Shown: one piece after another, positions 22,701 to 32,460 of the stretch
Layout: every line of letters starts with the position of its first letter
Numbering within the stretch: the stretch's first letter is position 1
Source of the DNA: Strigamia acuminata
Taxonomy: Eukaryota > Arthropoda > Chilopoda > Geophilomorpha > Linotaeniidae
Assembly: GCA_949358305.1 (NCBI GenBank)
Contig: OX442320.1
Span: 4,976,259-5,040,258, forward strand
Reading direction: 5' to 3'
DNA: 64,000 nucleotides
The notes under the pieces: model-generated
Seen by the model: the letters and a program-made list of their open reading frames with translations, nothing else
What the model was told of the DNA's origin: nothing
Databases searched by the model: none
Program-made: the position numbers and the translations under genes

Positions 22701-24998
22701 CTTTCCCTTTGATGACGCGTCGAAAACAATACGAATTTTTGTCGTCGCACGATCCTCTCGCACAACTGCACGATGCGGCATAAAATATGAATGTTCTGGG
22801 TCTTGCACTTTCACTTCTTCGATGATGTCGTTTTTCAGCTGATCGTCGAAGATTTTTTTGTAAGCTTGATAAAAGCCGGGGTTCTTCTTGAACTTGCGCA
22901 CCAAATGCCAAAATCTCCGCTTGGCTACTTCAAAATTGTTGTTGAGTTGACTGGCATCGACTAACCACGGTAGTGGCACCACATATCGTCCGTCCTCTCG
23001 CGTCACCAGCTCGCGGAAGCGCTTTGTGCACGTGTTGCGATCTGTTGGCGACTCGTCAATGGACTCGTGTCGGATTCCAATCGCTTCGAGTTCCCAGAAT
23101 TGTTTAAGATGGTCATCTAAGCGGTCGTCGAGCCGCACGTTGAATACGCGGGTGACCATTGTAGACAAAGTCGTCACGTTGGGCGAGCTACCCATCAACG
23201 CCCAGCCAAAAATTGTTTCGATTGCCACCAGATCCTCTTCAAACTTCTCGAGACGTCCAGTCAAAATTTTAGCGATATTATCGGCGCCTATCAAACAAAA
23301 AACATCAAAATTAGTGTATTGTTCAAAATTTATTACAATATTGTTGCGTGCTAAGGCGGCTCGCAAGCCAGCCTGCAACTCAGTTTTTATCGGCCGCGTT
23401 ATCCACGGCGTCTCGATTGCTGTGACCGTGAGCGATTTATTCTTGTCGTCCACGTTGCACAAATTCAACTCGAATCGTTCTCGCTTTGCACTTTGCGACA
23501 CTTGACTGCCAAAAGTCAGTACGGACAAATTTTCAGTTCCTTTCGATTGCAACCCCAAGTCTTTAGCAAGACTGGACAACACGAATGTCGTTTGGCTGCC
23601 GGGGTCGAGAAGACACTGCACGATCGCTTCTTTTGATTGATGCACAACACGCACAAAAATTGACGCCAACGCTGCAGCAGGAGGAGGGACGAACGCTGAT
23701 AATTCTGCACACGTAGCCACGTGAGTGGTCAAACTTTCATTAACGGTTTTCCTCGCTCCATCACACACCAAAGGATTGTGATTTCGTTGGCAAATCTTAC
23801 ACGTGATTCGGTAGGAGCACGTTTTCGACGTGTGCCCCTTTTTTAAGCACTTAAAACACCGTCCATTTTTAACCACGTATTCTTTTCGCTCCGCTGCAGT
23901 CGTGGAACAGCCGTCACGTTCGTGGGTCTTACTGCAAAACATGCAGTTGGCGATCATCGTGCTCAATACTCGAGCAGACGGGACACGATCGTTGTTCTTG
24001 CGAAATGTCTTCTCCGTGTCCTGTTTTTCTGCTTTTCCCGACTTCTCCTGGTCTTTAGTGCGATGCAGGTCCTGAAAACTATCAATTTTGCTATGATGAA
24101 TTAGTTCAGCTCGAATCATGTCCAATAAGTCTTTTGCTTTGTATTTCCCATCAGGGTGTTGTCGCGAAAAGTCTAGTGAAATTTGTTTTGGGACCAAACC
24201 CAATATCAGCGGACAAGCTGTCGCATCGATAGCTTCAGTGTTCATTTTTGACGCCAACAATCCGCGCACGTGTGACTCGCAGCGGTCGTAGAGCTTTTGA
24301 AGAGGCACGGGGTCTAAAATATCTTTTACAGGTTGCATTTTCATTAACGCTCTCATGTGCGCACTGAGAATAACGTCACTTCGCCCGTAACGTTCAATTA
24401 AAAGTTCCTTGGCGACGGGGTAATTCTCATCAGTTGGCGGCAGTCCTTTCAACACGAGCGCCGCTTCACCGTCCAAATACGACTTTAAATACACCAACTT
24501 GCTTTTATTTGTGATGTTAGGCTTCGAATCGATGCTGATTTCGAAATTCCCCCAGAAATCATCCCATTCGAGGGGGTCGCCACTGAATTTTATGGCCTCG
24601 TACTTGGGGAGTCGCATCGTCGTCTCGTGCGGGGCATTAACGGTACCATGGTAATTGTTGGTGATCGGGGCGAGTGGCGGGGCGATTGCCAGCGCATTCA
24701 TTTTCTTCAGCGCTTCTTCGAGCTCGACCTCGCAGTCGATTATCTTCTCATTATAATTAGTTTCGCACTGTGTGATTTCTTGGTCGATCTCGTCGTCGTC
24801 AACCAACGCCGCCAATATTTTTCCGTCTAACGCCTTTAATTCGGCGGACTTGGCCTTCAGGTTGGCCTTAATTTTTTTTAGTTCGAGTTCATTCTGTGGT
24901 ATTGCCGCAAGAATCGTTTTCGCCTTGGTTATAGTGGCGGTCGTCATTCTTCTGGCCACTGTTCGTTGTGACTTGATCACGTTGAGATCTTCGGCCAT
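19785..24998 (-). CDS. BEL/Pao gag-pol polyprotein
   Basis: One 1737-aa frame encodes all retrotransposon functions. Residues 1-100 form a charged, probably coiled-coil region. Residues 130-310 match the DUF1759-type Gag, with KYEAIKFSGDPLEWDDF as signature. Two zinc knuckles follow (C381, C384, H389, C394 and C400, C403, H407, C412). The aspartic protease has LLDPGSQ (D465), with proline where serine or threonine is usual. Reverse transcriptase has D802 and YVDD at 883-886. RNase H has D1066, E1109, D1136 and D1182. Integrase has an HHCC zinc site (H1372, H1377, C1407, C1410) and D1442, D1501 and E1551, followed by a DUF5641-type C-terminal domain. All catalytic residues are present. The ATG at 24998 follows the primer site by 68 nt. 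Long antisense frames over this region are shadows. Confidence 0.98.
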   Translation of the reverse strand: MAEDLNVIKSQRTVARRMTTATITKAKTILAAIPQNELELKKIKANLKAKSAELKALDGKILAALVDDDEIDQEITQCETNYNEKIIDCEVELEEALKKMNALAIAPPLAPITNNYHGTVNAPHETTMRLPKYEAIKFSGDPLEWDDFWGNFEISIDSKPNITNKSKLVYLKSYLDGEAALVLKGLPPTDENYPVAKELLIERYGRSDVILSAHMRALMKMQPVKDILDPVPLQKLYDRCESHVRGLLASKMNTEAIDATACPLILGLVPKQISLDFSRQHPDGKYKAKDLLDMIRAELIHHSKIDSFQDLHRTKDQEKSGKAEKQDTEKTFRKNNDRVPSARVLSTMIANCMFCSKTHERDGCSTTAAERKEYVVKNGRCFKCLKKGHTSKTCSYRITCKICQRNHNPLVCDGARKTVNESLTTHVATCAELSAFVPPPAAALASIFVRVVHQSKEAIVQCLLDPGSQTTFVLSSLAKDLGLQSKGTENLSVLTFGSQVSQSAKRERFELNLCNVDDKNKSLTVTAIETPWITRPIKTELQAGLRAALARNNIVINFEQYTNFDVFCLIGADNIAKILTGRLEKFEEDLVAIETIFGWALMGSSPNVTTLSTMVTRVFNVRLDDRLDDHLKQFWELEAIGIRHESIDESPTDRNTCTKRFRELVTREDGRYVVPLPWLVDASQLNNNFEVAKRRFWHLVRKFKKNPGFYQAYKKIFDDQLKNDIIEEVKVQDPEHSYFMPHRAVVREDRATTKIRIVFDASSKGKNELSLNDCLDSGPNLLPEILKLLVLFRRELVAYISDIEKAFLQLLLRLCDRNFVSFLWVPENWDGLEFLVPRIMRQKRVTFGVSSSPYSLNDTILMHLDEMENLYPDTVKQIREKFYVDDLLDSMRAENQVLTVFYEARKLMMDAHLPLRKWHSNSPRLREIFAKEIPEDEEIIAAENGQTTVLGLIWNYETDRLQLEIGEWAEKKPESGQGSKRAIVQAVAKIYDPLGFASPFAIVGKLMFQELWSRKIDWDVPLPPDIAKRWCEWYEQVTTLRTISVKRPYSPNLSDNSQQEIHLFCDASPKAYGVVVYVRTETNGTVDVSLCMSKSRVAPLKPLTLPKLELMSALLSSRVAVKLRVLEIKKMHCWTDSSITYFWIQQQQKKTNPFIANRVREIRTNTDVESWRHCPGRVNPADKLTRGMEAVKLVDDNEWWQGPEWLRKGEEHWPQEISAELETQLEEFEENCTSVNATRSAEKMEPIFALENYSSWTRVVRITAWMLRFIRNSRKNQSIVGPLKTEEIEAAETYWFRHAQRSRFAEELDCVQSAVKLNRESPLSQVELIIDEREVLRINSRIRDHIGSKNFIYPVVLDADSPMTKLIIRDCHLRALHGGLGDTLAEFRSRFWTRRARKTIKSYVSKCITCRRVNSKLMTQAIGLLPSDRINRAAPFQIIGVDFAGPLYMRSGEKCYIALFTCAVVRAVHLELVSDLTTEKFILAFKRLISRRGIPSIVYSDNAKTFKRAEKDLALFINGFAGEEFQGFLSHNKIQWKFIVELAPWWGGFWERLVKTVKLSLKKVLGRSSLCFEGLTTVLTEVEAIINSRPITYVTDDPTEQEPLSPSHFLIGTRISSLPDIYNSEHHVDISKRTELVKRWKLRQRFTNLLWRRWSHEYLVELREFRRVRASKEICVNDLVLVQEQGQPRMTWKTAKITKTFDGRDGKIRSCEMMLPGGKTLRRPVQRLCSLEVADDN

Positions 24999-25066
24999 TT
25001 TTTATTTTTCTCAAATTTTACTTGCGGTTTTTATAGATTTCAGTTCTTCAGGTTCCTGGATTTTTC

Positions 25067-25084
25067 TCCCGGGTTTCGGCACCA
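25067..25084 (-). other. Primer binding site, tRNA-Phe
   Basis: In element orientation TGGTGCCGAAACCCGGGA lies one base inside the 5' LTR. Its complement TCCCGGGTTTCGGCACCA is the T-arm and acceptor 3' end of eukaryotic tRNA-Phe, whose 5' end GCCGAAA pairs with TTTCGGC. The 18 nt match is taken as the minus-strand DNA synthesis primer site. The tRNA identity is from memory of the conserved tRNA-Phe sequence. Confidence 0.85.
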
Positions 25085-25085
25085 A

Positions 25086-25485
25086 TTTCGAGACTTCGAA
25101 ATAATCTAGCTGCGATTGCAGCACGCGCGAGCAACAATTTGAGACGTATTTTTAAACTTAACTAATTTTAATCGTTGAAGATTTTAACAAGGAAAATCGC
25201 GTGGTGACACACGATGATACAGGTAAAAAAGATGGTGGTCAATCCCAAAAACGGGGTCAACTTCCGGTCAACAAGGACCGGTCAAAATTACAGATTACAC
25301 ACCAGAGGGCACTCTTGGTGTCCCTCGATCAAAAAACACTATTGTCGTTAAAACATTACCAATACAATTCGATATTCGATAAAAACAATTACAAAGAGAC
25401 TTAAAACACTTTTCGAAATAAAACACTAAAATTAAACATAAATTGAAATCATTACTAAACATTAAATCCAAATCTGGATTTTACA
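25086..25485 (-). repeat. 5' LTR of the BEL/Pao element
   Basis: Carries the element promoter by position. Same length as the 3' LTR, with no difference found on reading. GGTCAA hexamers recur here at the corresponding positions (25237, 25255, 25266 and 25280). No canonical TATA box could be assigned. Confidence 0.97.
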
Positions 25486-25490
25486 AACAG

Positions 25491-27593
25491 GAAACCCAAA
25501 AAAGCCGAGCCATTTTAATCTATTTTGCAAGATTCCATTTCCACACACCATTTTCTTCAGCAGTTGTTAACATTAAAAATAAATGTCCTGCCAATTTGTC
25601 AAACCAAATACCTGCAAAATGACACCAATAATAAATGGTAAAAAAAAAATAATTCAATATTCACTCAACCCCATTCAAACACAAAAAGCCATTATTGTAT
25701 TATTGTCCATCTTTAGCATGTGTAATTTGTGTAATTGCAATGTGGAGCAAGCGGCACGCAAAATAAAAATTATTTGAAAAAAGAAAAAAGAAAAAAAAGT
25801 TGTTTACAAAATGACCATTCAGGTGAAATTCCTGGAGTCGACAAAAGAGGGCCGAGGAAAAATAAATGGATATTTCTTCTACAATCTGGGCACAAATGCA
25901 GTCAACCTCGTAAACACTGCGATTCGTAGGGAGACCCAGTCACTGCTACCAAACTCGTCGCCAAAACCATTTATAAACATCTCACCGAGTCCCGAGGAAA
26001 ATCCGATCTTAACCTTGAACTCCATAAAAATAAAATAAAATAAAATAAAATAAAATAAAATAAAACGCAATAAAAATAAGTTATAACGCAAAATATAAAT
26101 TATATAAAGAGGCAATAAATGTTGTTATTATAGGCGTGTCCAATTTTATTAAATATAAAGTAAATTTATGTAAAGTAAAGAAATTTAAGTTATGTCGACA
26201 GAAACAAACAATTTTAAGTCATTTTAGTGTGCCAATCCCAAAAATGTGATTTAAAAATTTAATTTTTGGTGCTTTTAGTGCTTTTTGCTGATTTTCAGGA
26301 TGTTCTAGTTAGTTTTTGATTAGTTAAAACTAATTTAGTTAATTAATTATGTAAATTAGTTAAAATAAAGCAAAATAAATTGAAGAAAAGTAAAATAATA
26401 CTACTGTTGGATACAATTGTACTCCTTAATTTATTCCTAAGTGTATTTTTACGTGTTTCAACTCTCCAACTTCAAAATACACTTATTTATTTGTGTTGCC
26501 ATAGTTACACCACAATTTGCATATAATACATCCCAATAATGATCATGTTTTGATTAATTTCTAAAGTGTACAATGGTTTCCAAACCAACAACTACCCGTA
26601 ACAACATTTTTCATTTATTAAAAACACGAGCTTCCCTGCAATGCACTCACAACGATTTGAATTATTCCAAAAATTTTGAACCAAAAAATAAAATTAAATC
26701 TGCATTTCTTAAAACATAAAATAGAACAATAAGTGTCTTTTTTTTTCAATTTAAAAAAAAAAACTATTAGTAAAAATTTATACCTAAAAAAAATTAATTG
26801 GATCTCAGCGTGTTGTTTTTATAGCACAGAGCCAAAGCTCTCACTCAAGGACTCCTGTTTCACTCCATCAGCAAGATTGAAAGCAAAACATCAGCGTCAA
26901 CTTGACTTCAATTGGCTCGAATACCAAAACACACAAAAAAAAAAAAAACACTTACCCCCCCCCCCCCCCCAAAAAAAACTATTAATTTAATAAACTCCCA
27001 ATTAATGTACAAAAAATTTATCAATTTACCCCTTTGCTAATTCCACCCATTCCCAAAAAACACCCCCAAAACACTTTTAATTAAACAAAAGCTCCGCCTG
27101 ATTTGCAACAACAACTTCACTGCAAACTCAACCCATGCAGCAAAGCCAACCCTAATTAAAAAACCCAAAACTTCGAAAATGGGTTCCACCACTCACCCCC
27201 CACCAAAAAAAAAAAAAAAAAAAAAAAAACTTACTCACCCAACCAGCCAACCCTAAAAATAATCCCAACGCAACACACCTGTGCATTTCTACACTTTCCC
27301 CGCAATTATCTCACACACATCGATATCTTTATCTCATTTCAAAATCGCTCCTTCCATTAACCACAAAAAAAAAAAAATAATAAACAAAAACAAAAATAAA
27401 AATAAATATTTTTCCTCCAAAATAATTTCTTTAAAAAAAAAAAAAACCGAAAAAAAATGGCAATTGATTCGCCCATTTGCAATTGCAGCGCATTCCCACG
27501 CACCGCGACACCCAAGCGCATGTAAACGGCGCCAACAAGAGCGCCAAATGTGTTAAATCAACGTTTGTTAATTAAAAGCAAGTGCTATCACTT
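25491..27593. other. Low-complexity non-coding DNA
   Basis: Contains a (TAAAA)n microsatellite (26023-26066), a DIRS-like terminal fragment (26079-26156), a 16-base C tract flanked by A tracts (26955-26970) and several poly-A runs (27206-27230, 27364-27450). The 75-codon frame at 25811-26038 has no recognisable homology. Confidence 0.5.
26079..26156. repeat. DIRS-type terminal fragment (solo)
   Basis: AGTTATAACGCAAAATATAA, ATTATATAAAGAGGCAATAA, ATGTTGTT and TATAGGCGTGTCCAATTTTA follow the order of the inverted right end of the 35-40 kb DIRS element, reaching into its terminal repeat. It shares the AAATATAAATT variant with the fragment at 18485, so both belong to a sister subfamily. Both are in the same orientation and lie on either side of the BEL element. 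Confidence 0.75.
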
Positions 27594-27890
27594 ACCGAAC
27601 GTGAATCTCTGGTTGGTCATCACCTGGCGATGAAGAGAACCACCATCGAAGTCAGTAGCAGACCCACTTCTCCTTGGGTTGCGAGCTACGACCTTCCCGG
27701 CCCCCGCGCACCGCATCCGGGCAACGGATCGTGCAATCAGCCAATCGGGGATCAGTGTGCAAACGACGCACGGCGGCGTTCGAGCCTGGGATGCGACTCG
27801 GAGCGCGATGCGGAGGATGAGGAGAGGCGGGAGCGAGAGAGGATGGATGCTGCCACTTTTACGCAGCGTCTCGTGCGTCCCTCAATTTAA
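27594..27890 (-). other. Putative first exon and promoter, minus strand
   Basis: A CpG-rich island in AT-rich surroundings. On the minus strand it ends in a strong splice donor, TTCG followed by GTAAGTGATAG, and has an inverted CCAAT box (CCGATTGGCTG) upstream. It reads like a 5' untranslated first exon. Open frames exist on the plus strand (27582-27890) but show no domain. Without transcript data this remains a suggestion. Confidence 0.25.
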
Positions 27891-28119
27891 TTGTCTTTAA
27901 TGAGTGTGAAATCGAGTTGGGGCAAACTGGGAAAAATTGTTTGCTGGTGATGTTCGATTTCGCGCGTTTTGTGACGTCCGGTTGTGGAGATTTCGATTTT
28001 TAGGTGACCAATTGGTGGAGGTTTTTGTTTTTGGTTTTTTTTGGGGGGTTTTGTGGAGGTTTGTTTGGGTGGGAAAATGTTGAAGGTTAAAAATGTGTTT
28101 TTGCAGGTAAGGTCTATTT
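27891..28119. other. G/T-rich tract with overlapping splice acceptor and donor
   Basis: At 28094-28112 the plus strand reads TGTGTTTTTGCAGGTAAGG, a 3' splice site joined directly to a 5' splice site at 28106/28107. This is the layout of a recursive (zero-length exon) splice site. The pyrimidine tract is short. Confidence 0.25.
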
Positions 28120-28860
28120 TGTGGGTCTAAAATTTGCGTTTAAGTGTGGTTTTGAAGGTTTTTTTTTTTTTTTTTTTTTTTTTTGGTGTAAAATGGTTTG
28201 TTTTTGGAGGTGGGAAGGAATTTTTAGCAAAATAATGCATTTTTGGTCTAAATTAGGGATTTTTTTTGTTTTTTTAAAAGAGTGATTTTATGGGCCTATG
28301 CTCTTAAAAAAGGCTATTTTTGGAGCTAAAAAATATTTTTAACATAAATAATGCATTTTTGGCCTGAATTTTGTCTTAAAGTTGATAGTTTTTGTGTAAA
28401 ATTGACATTTTTTGACTAAAAATGGATATTTTTAGCCTAAAATAGATAGTTTTACTGCATGTTTAGACTTATATTTTTTTGTACGTCTAAAATTGTAAAT
28501 TTATAAACCTATGTTAAAAAATGCATTTTTTCCTACAGGCTCTATTCTTGAATTCCTCACTTTAAAAAGGTCTATTTTCGAGACCAGAAAGCATTTTCAT
28601 ACAAAATGGATGCACAATTTCGGTCTAAAAAAATGCATTTTTGGTCCAAAATAATGTATTTTCGAACCTAAAAAAAAATGCATTTTCGGTCCAAAATAAT
28701 GTATTTTCGGTCTAAAAAAAAACAGCATTTTCGGTCTAAAAAAAACATTTTTGGTCTAAAAAAAATGCCTTTTCGGTTTAAAAAAATGTATTTTCGACCT
28801 AAAAAAATACATTTTCGGTCTAAAAATATTTATTTTACCTCTTCTACTTTTTAAAACATA
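28120..28860. repeat. Degenerate ~20-21 bp array (GGTCTAAAA units)
   Basis: Units of the form GCATTTTCGGTCTAAAAAAA repeat irregularly, becoming cleaner from about 28560. Poly-T interrupts it at 28160-28184. The GTCTAAAAT core is shared with the array at 53260-53535. Confidence 0.75.
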
Positions 28861-29797
28861 CCTTCCGCCTAAAACTCACACCCCCGAGCCTAAAAAACGC
28901 CTAAAAAGCCTAAAAAAGTCAAAACCTTCCCCCACAACATCTTTTCCCACACAAACACTGCAGTGAAGCACCAATTCCAAAACACAAAATAAAAATCCAA
29001 ATTTTGCAAACTTATGAATCAAAATATTAATTGTATGAATAACAAATAAATGACATAAAATAAAAAATAAATCCCACACAAAATAATTTTCCAATTCATT
29101 TAACGTTCCCTCAAAAACGCAATAAAAATAAACAACTTTCCCCATCCCAACAATTTGCATATCCGGCATTTTTGCATTTTTCGCTCAGCATTAACGAATC
29201 ACAAAAGAAAATTATTTTCCACTTTCACAATTCATTGCATCATCAAAAAAACTAATTAAATCATCACTTCCGGTTCCTTTTTAATTAAAAAAAAATTTTT
29301 TTTAATCAATTGAATAATGGAGATTAATTGTTCGCCAAAAGGGGTCACTAAGACACACGAGGGGGGCATCGGAAGACGTCACCTTTCTGCCCCGGTGCCC
29401 CCGCAGAGTTTATCTTTAGAGATGACGTCATTCGTTGCGCCACCGTCGCGGAATAAATCAAGAGTGGAAGTGAGTTTGTCACGAAATAAAAAATGGAGTT
29501 TGAGTGCATTCTATTTTAATCACGTGACTACGTGCGACCCCTGTCGGCAAAGAAAAGCAAAGTAAACATCAATATTGAATCAAAAGCTTTTTTTCTTTTT
29601 TTCTTTTCTTTTTTTCAAAATGGCAACAGAAAAGTTGTCAATTTATTTATCGGGGTTGTTTTGGTGAATGTTAGTTGCATGTGTCACCGCGAAGAGAATG
29701 ATTCGATTGTGAATGTCGGAGTTTATAGTTGTGTTTTGCACTCAAGGTGCAGGGACTCGGAATTAGACTTGGGCAATAAAAAGAATTATGAGGATGG
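28861..29797. other. Non-coding DNA with GC-richer island
   Basis: A 34 bp segment at 29020-29053 is identical to 12564-12597. The island at 29310-29560 contains a good splice acceptor (CCCCGGTGCCCCCGCAG, ends 29406) and, 63 nt later, a donor GTGAGT at 29470. The intervening frame is open, but the product is unrecognisable. Confidence 0.3.
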
Positions 29798-29935
29798 AAA
29801 TCTCGCACTATTTCTCGCGAAATCTCGCACTACTTTTCGCGAAATCTCGCACTACTTCTCGCGAAATCTCGCACTACTTCTCGCAAATTCTCGCACTACT
29901 TCTCGCGAATTCTCGCACTAATTCTCGCGAAATCT
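29798..29935. repeat. 22 bp minisatellite, 6 copies
   Basis: The unit AAATCTCGCACTACTTCTCG plus CG repeats at 29798, 29820, 29842 and onward. It is CpG-rich (TCGCGA) unlike the other AT-rich arrays. Confidence 0.95.
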
Positions 29936-31019
29936 CGGGGAATTCTGGGTAGACAAAATTTATTCAGAGTCTGAAACAATTAAATTTTTCCGGGCACCAT
30001 CGGGGCCGGAAACAATTCGTTTCCACTTGCAAGAGTGATTCAGAGTCTAAACAATATTTTTATGAGTACCACCCTTGTTAGGAAACTTAAGACTTTGATT
30101 CCTGTTACCATTCCAAAGACGGAATGGTGTTATGAGTACTAGGCTTAAAGTATAACATGGAACCTCCGATGTAGCTAAACAAGCAAATCATCATCTCCTT
30201 CATCACTAACGCGTAATAAAAACATGCTAAAATCGCAAATTTGTGCTTGAATTCACCTGCGTGTTTGTCGTCGATGACGTAAAAACAACGCCACCTAGTG
30301 ACAGTATTTATAAACTTTTGAAAATCGTCATGGCGGAACATCTTGGCGTCAACGTCAAGAATTTTTGGACGCAAGCAGCTTACGTTGCGTCTAGTGTAAA
30401 CACAAGTGTAAACCTAGCTTGACGGTTTAAAATGTTACGTAACCTTTTTCCAGGTTATTTTAAAGAGATTAGAGAAATTTTTTATTTCTTTTCCTGCGTG
30501 ACCTTTAAAGTAAAAGAAATTCATCAAAGAAACAGCACTCAGGTTTTTTTAATTAGAAAATTTAAAATGTAATCCATTCTTTTAGGCGAACAAATAAGAA
30601 CAATCACGATACGGGCTTATCGAAAGGATTAAATGTCTAAGGCACTCCACTCCCAGCTGCATCTCACGCTTGGAATCCTGCAGATTCAGTGTCACTCATC
30701 TTCATCCCACTTTATCCGTTCTTTAATAAAGAAATGAAATGGAATAAAATTGCACACAAAATGTGTAAAAAATAAAATAAAATGTATATTAATGCAATTA
30801 ATGCAAGGATCATGTTCAAAAGTAAAAATCTGAAGCATTATTCTAATATTTTGATGTATTATATAAAAGTAGAATTTTTTTGTTTATTGGATTTTATAAA
30901 TTTGCATTTTTAGTCGAAGATGGAAATGATTTTCCACTGATGTAATGCAGGTGAGTGACTTTTCTTGTTCACAACTTGGGTGTGTTTAAAGTGATATTTT
31001 TTAAGATTTGCATTTTAAG

Positions 31020-31051
<32 letters not shown>

Positions 31052-31369
31052 TTTATTTTTTTATTTGACATTTGTCGTTAATTTTCATTAGTAAGTTTAA
31101 GAAGAAAAATTAGATTTGTATGTGCTTGGGGATATGTGCAGTCTAGGTAGATGCTTTTTTTTTGGTTTTCTTAAATCTAGATTCAATGAAATTTTGAATA
31201 ATTAATGATTGTTGGATTTAAATTTCACGAAGCATTTAAAATAAATAAATTTTTTTTTAAACATGAAATTTTGTGAATATTGGTGAAAATCTATTTTAGA
31301 GAATATCCTTGAAAAAACACAAAAATTGTCGAAGCCCATAAATAATGTAAGTATAAAAATCAATGTCAA
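29936..31369. other. Non-coding DNA with a truncated TIR-element end
   Basis: Direct pair ATTCAGAGTCT(G)AAACAAT at about 29962 and 30030. The family B element end is at 30330-30414. A good 5' splice-site match (GCAGGTGAGTGAC) is near 30949. A long T tract spans 31021-31045. No gene recognised. Confidence 0.4.
30330..30414. mobile_element. Truncated right end of TIR family B
   Basis: TTGGCGTCAACGTCAAGAAT, TTTTTGGACGCAAGCAG and TTGCGTCTAGTGTAAACAC, then AAGTGTAAACC followed by TA, match the right end of the copies at 45913-46477 and (inverted) 54295-55078. It ends directly in TAGCTT, giving an uninterrupted version of a junction that is split at 46478. Confidence 0.7.
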
Positions 31370-32460
31370 ATCCCTGAAAATCTTTGAAAATACATAAAAA
31401 TCCCTAAAAAATCCCTAAAAATCCCTGAAAAATCCATAAAAACTTCTGAAAATCCATAAAAATCCTTGAAAATCCATAAAAGTCTTTAAAAATCCATAAG
31501 TTTCTTTGAAAATCCATAGAATCCCTGAAAATCCATAAACATCCTTGAAAATCCGTAATCAGTAAAAGTTCCAAACAAATAAGCAAAAATGCCAAACAAA
31601 TCAGCGAAAATTCCACTCTAATCAGCTAAAATTACAAAATAATCCGCTAAAATTCCAAAATAATCAGCTAAAATTCAAAAATAATCATCTAAAATTCAAA
31701 AATAATCAGCAAAAATTCAAAAATAATCAGCAAAAATTCAAAAATAATCAGCAAAAATTCCAAACAAATCAATAAAAAAATCCATGCAAATCAGTTAAAA
31801 ATCCATGCAAATCTCTGCAAATCTTTAGAAATACAAATAAACTCTTGCAAATCTATGTACATTCCTTGCTTATCTAAGTAAATTTCTTGCAGATTCATGT
31901 AATTTTATGCAAATCTCTGCAATTTCATGCAAATCGCTGCAATTTCATGTAAAACTTTGCAAATTCATAAAATTCCATGCAAATCTTTGCAAATTCATGA
32001 AATTCCATGCAATCTCTGCAAAAATCATGAAATTCCATGCAAATCTCTGCAATTTCATGCAAAACTTTGCAAATTCATGAAATTCCATGCAAATCTTTGC
32101 AAATTCATGAAATTCCATGCAATCTCTGCAAAAATCATAAAATTCCATGCAAATCTCTGCAATTCCATGCAAATCTCTGCAAATTCATAAAATTCCATGC
32201 AATCTCTGCAAAAATCATGAAATTTAGAAAAATCTCTGCGAATTCACAAAAATTAGAAAAACCTCTGCAAATTCACAAAATTTAGAAAAACCTCTGCAAA
32301 TTCACAAAATTTAGAAAAACTTCTGCAAATTCACAAAATTTAGAAAACTCGCTGCAAATTAACAAAATTTAGAAAAACCTCAGCAAATTCAAAAAATTTC
32401 GAAAAATCTCTGCAAATTCACAAAATTTAAAAAAAATCTCTGCAAATCAAAAAATCTTTA
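31370..32460. repeat. Four adjoining minisatellites (20, 21, ~30 and ~29 bp)
   Basis: 31370-31560: 20 bp unit AATCCATAAAAATCCTTGAA. 31561-31790: 21 bp unit around AATAATCAGCAAAAATTCAA. 31791-32215: about 30 bp unit around AAATTCATGAAATTCCATGC with AAATCTCTGC, containing a 109 bp higher-order repeat present twice (31931-32039, 32040-32148). 32216-32460: about 29 bp unit around ATTTAGAAAAACCTCTGC. Successive arrays share sub-words (AAATC, CTCTGC, AAATTC), as if each grew from its neighbour. Frames through them are artefacts. Confidence 0.92.

Larger units (their letters stand above)
19356..25490 (-). mobile_element. Complete BEL/Pao LTR retrotransposon
   Basis: Both LTRs are 400 bp (19361-19760 and 25086-25485) and look identical on reading. 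The insertion is flanked by the direct 5 bp target duplication AACAG (19356-19360 and 25486-25490). The element reads right to left: 5' LTR, primer binding site, a 68 nt leader, one uninterrupted 1737-codon gag-pol frame, then the 3' LTR. Matching LTRs, an intact frame and a clean target duplication point to a recent insertion that may still be mobile. The TG start is present on the 5' side of each LTR, but the other end is CGAAA rather than the usual CA. Confidence 0.98.

Noticed and set aside
21292-23505. Long plus-strand frames opposite the BEL gene (21292-21771, 23026-23505)
   Set aside because: Antisense shadows of the gag-pol frame.
19476-25404. Identical 67-codon frames at 19476-19679 and 25201-25404
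   Set aside because: They lie in the two LTRs, antisense to the element, and are identical only because the LTRs are.
25811-26038. 75-codon frame starting MTIQVKFLESTKEG as a small gene
   Set aside because: No recognisable homology, low-complexity tail running into a (TAAAA)n tract, no promoter evidence.
31927-32285. Overlapping frames on both strands with Cys/His-rich repeats
   Set aside because: Open on both strands because of tandem repetition, so not evidence of coding.
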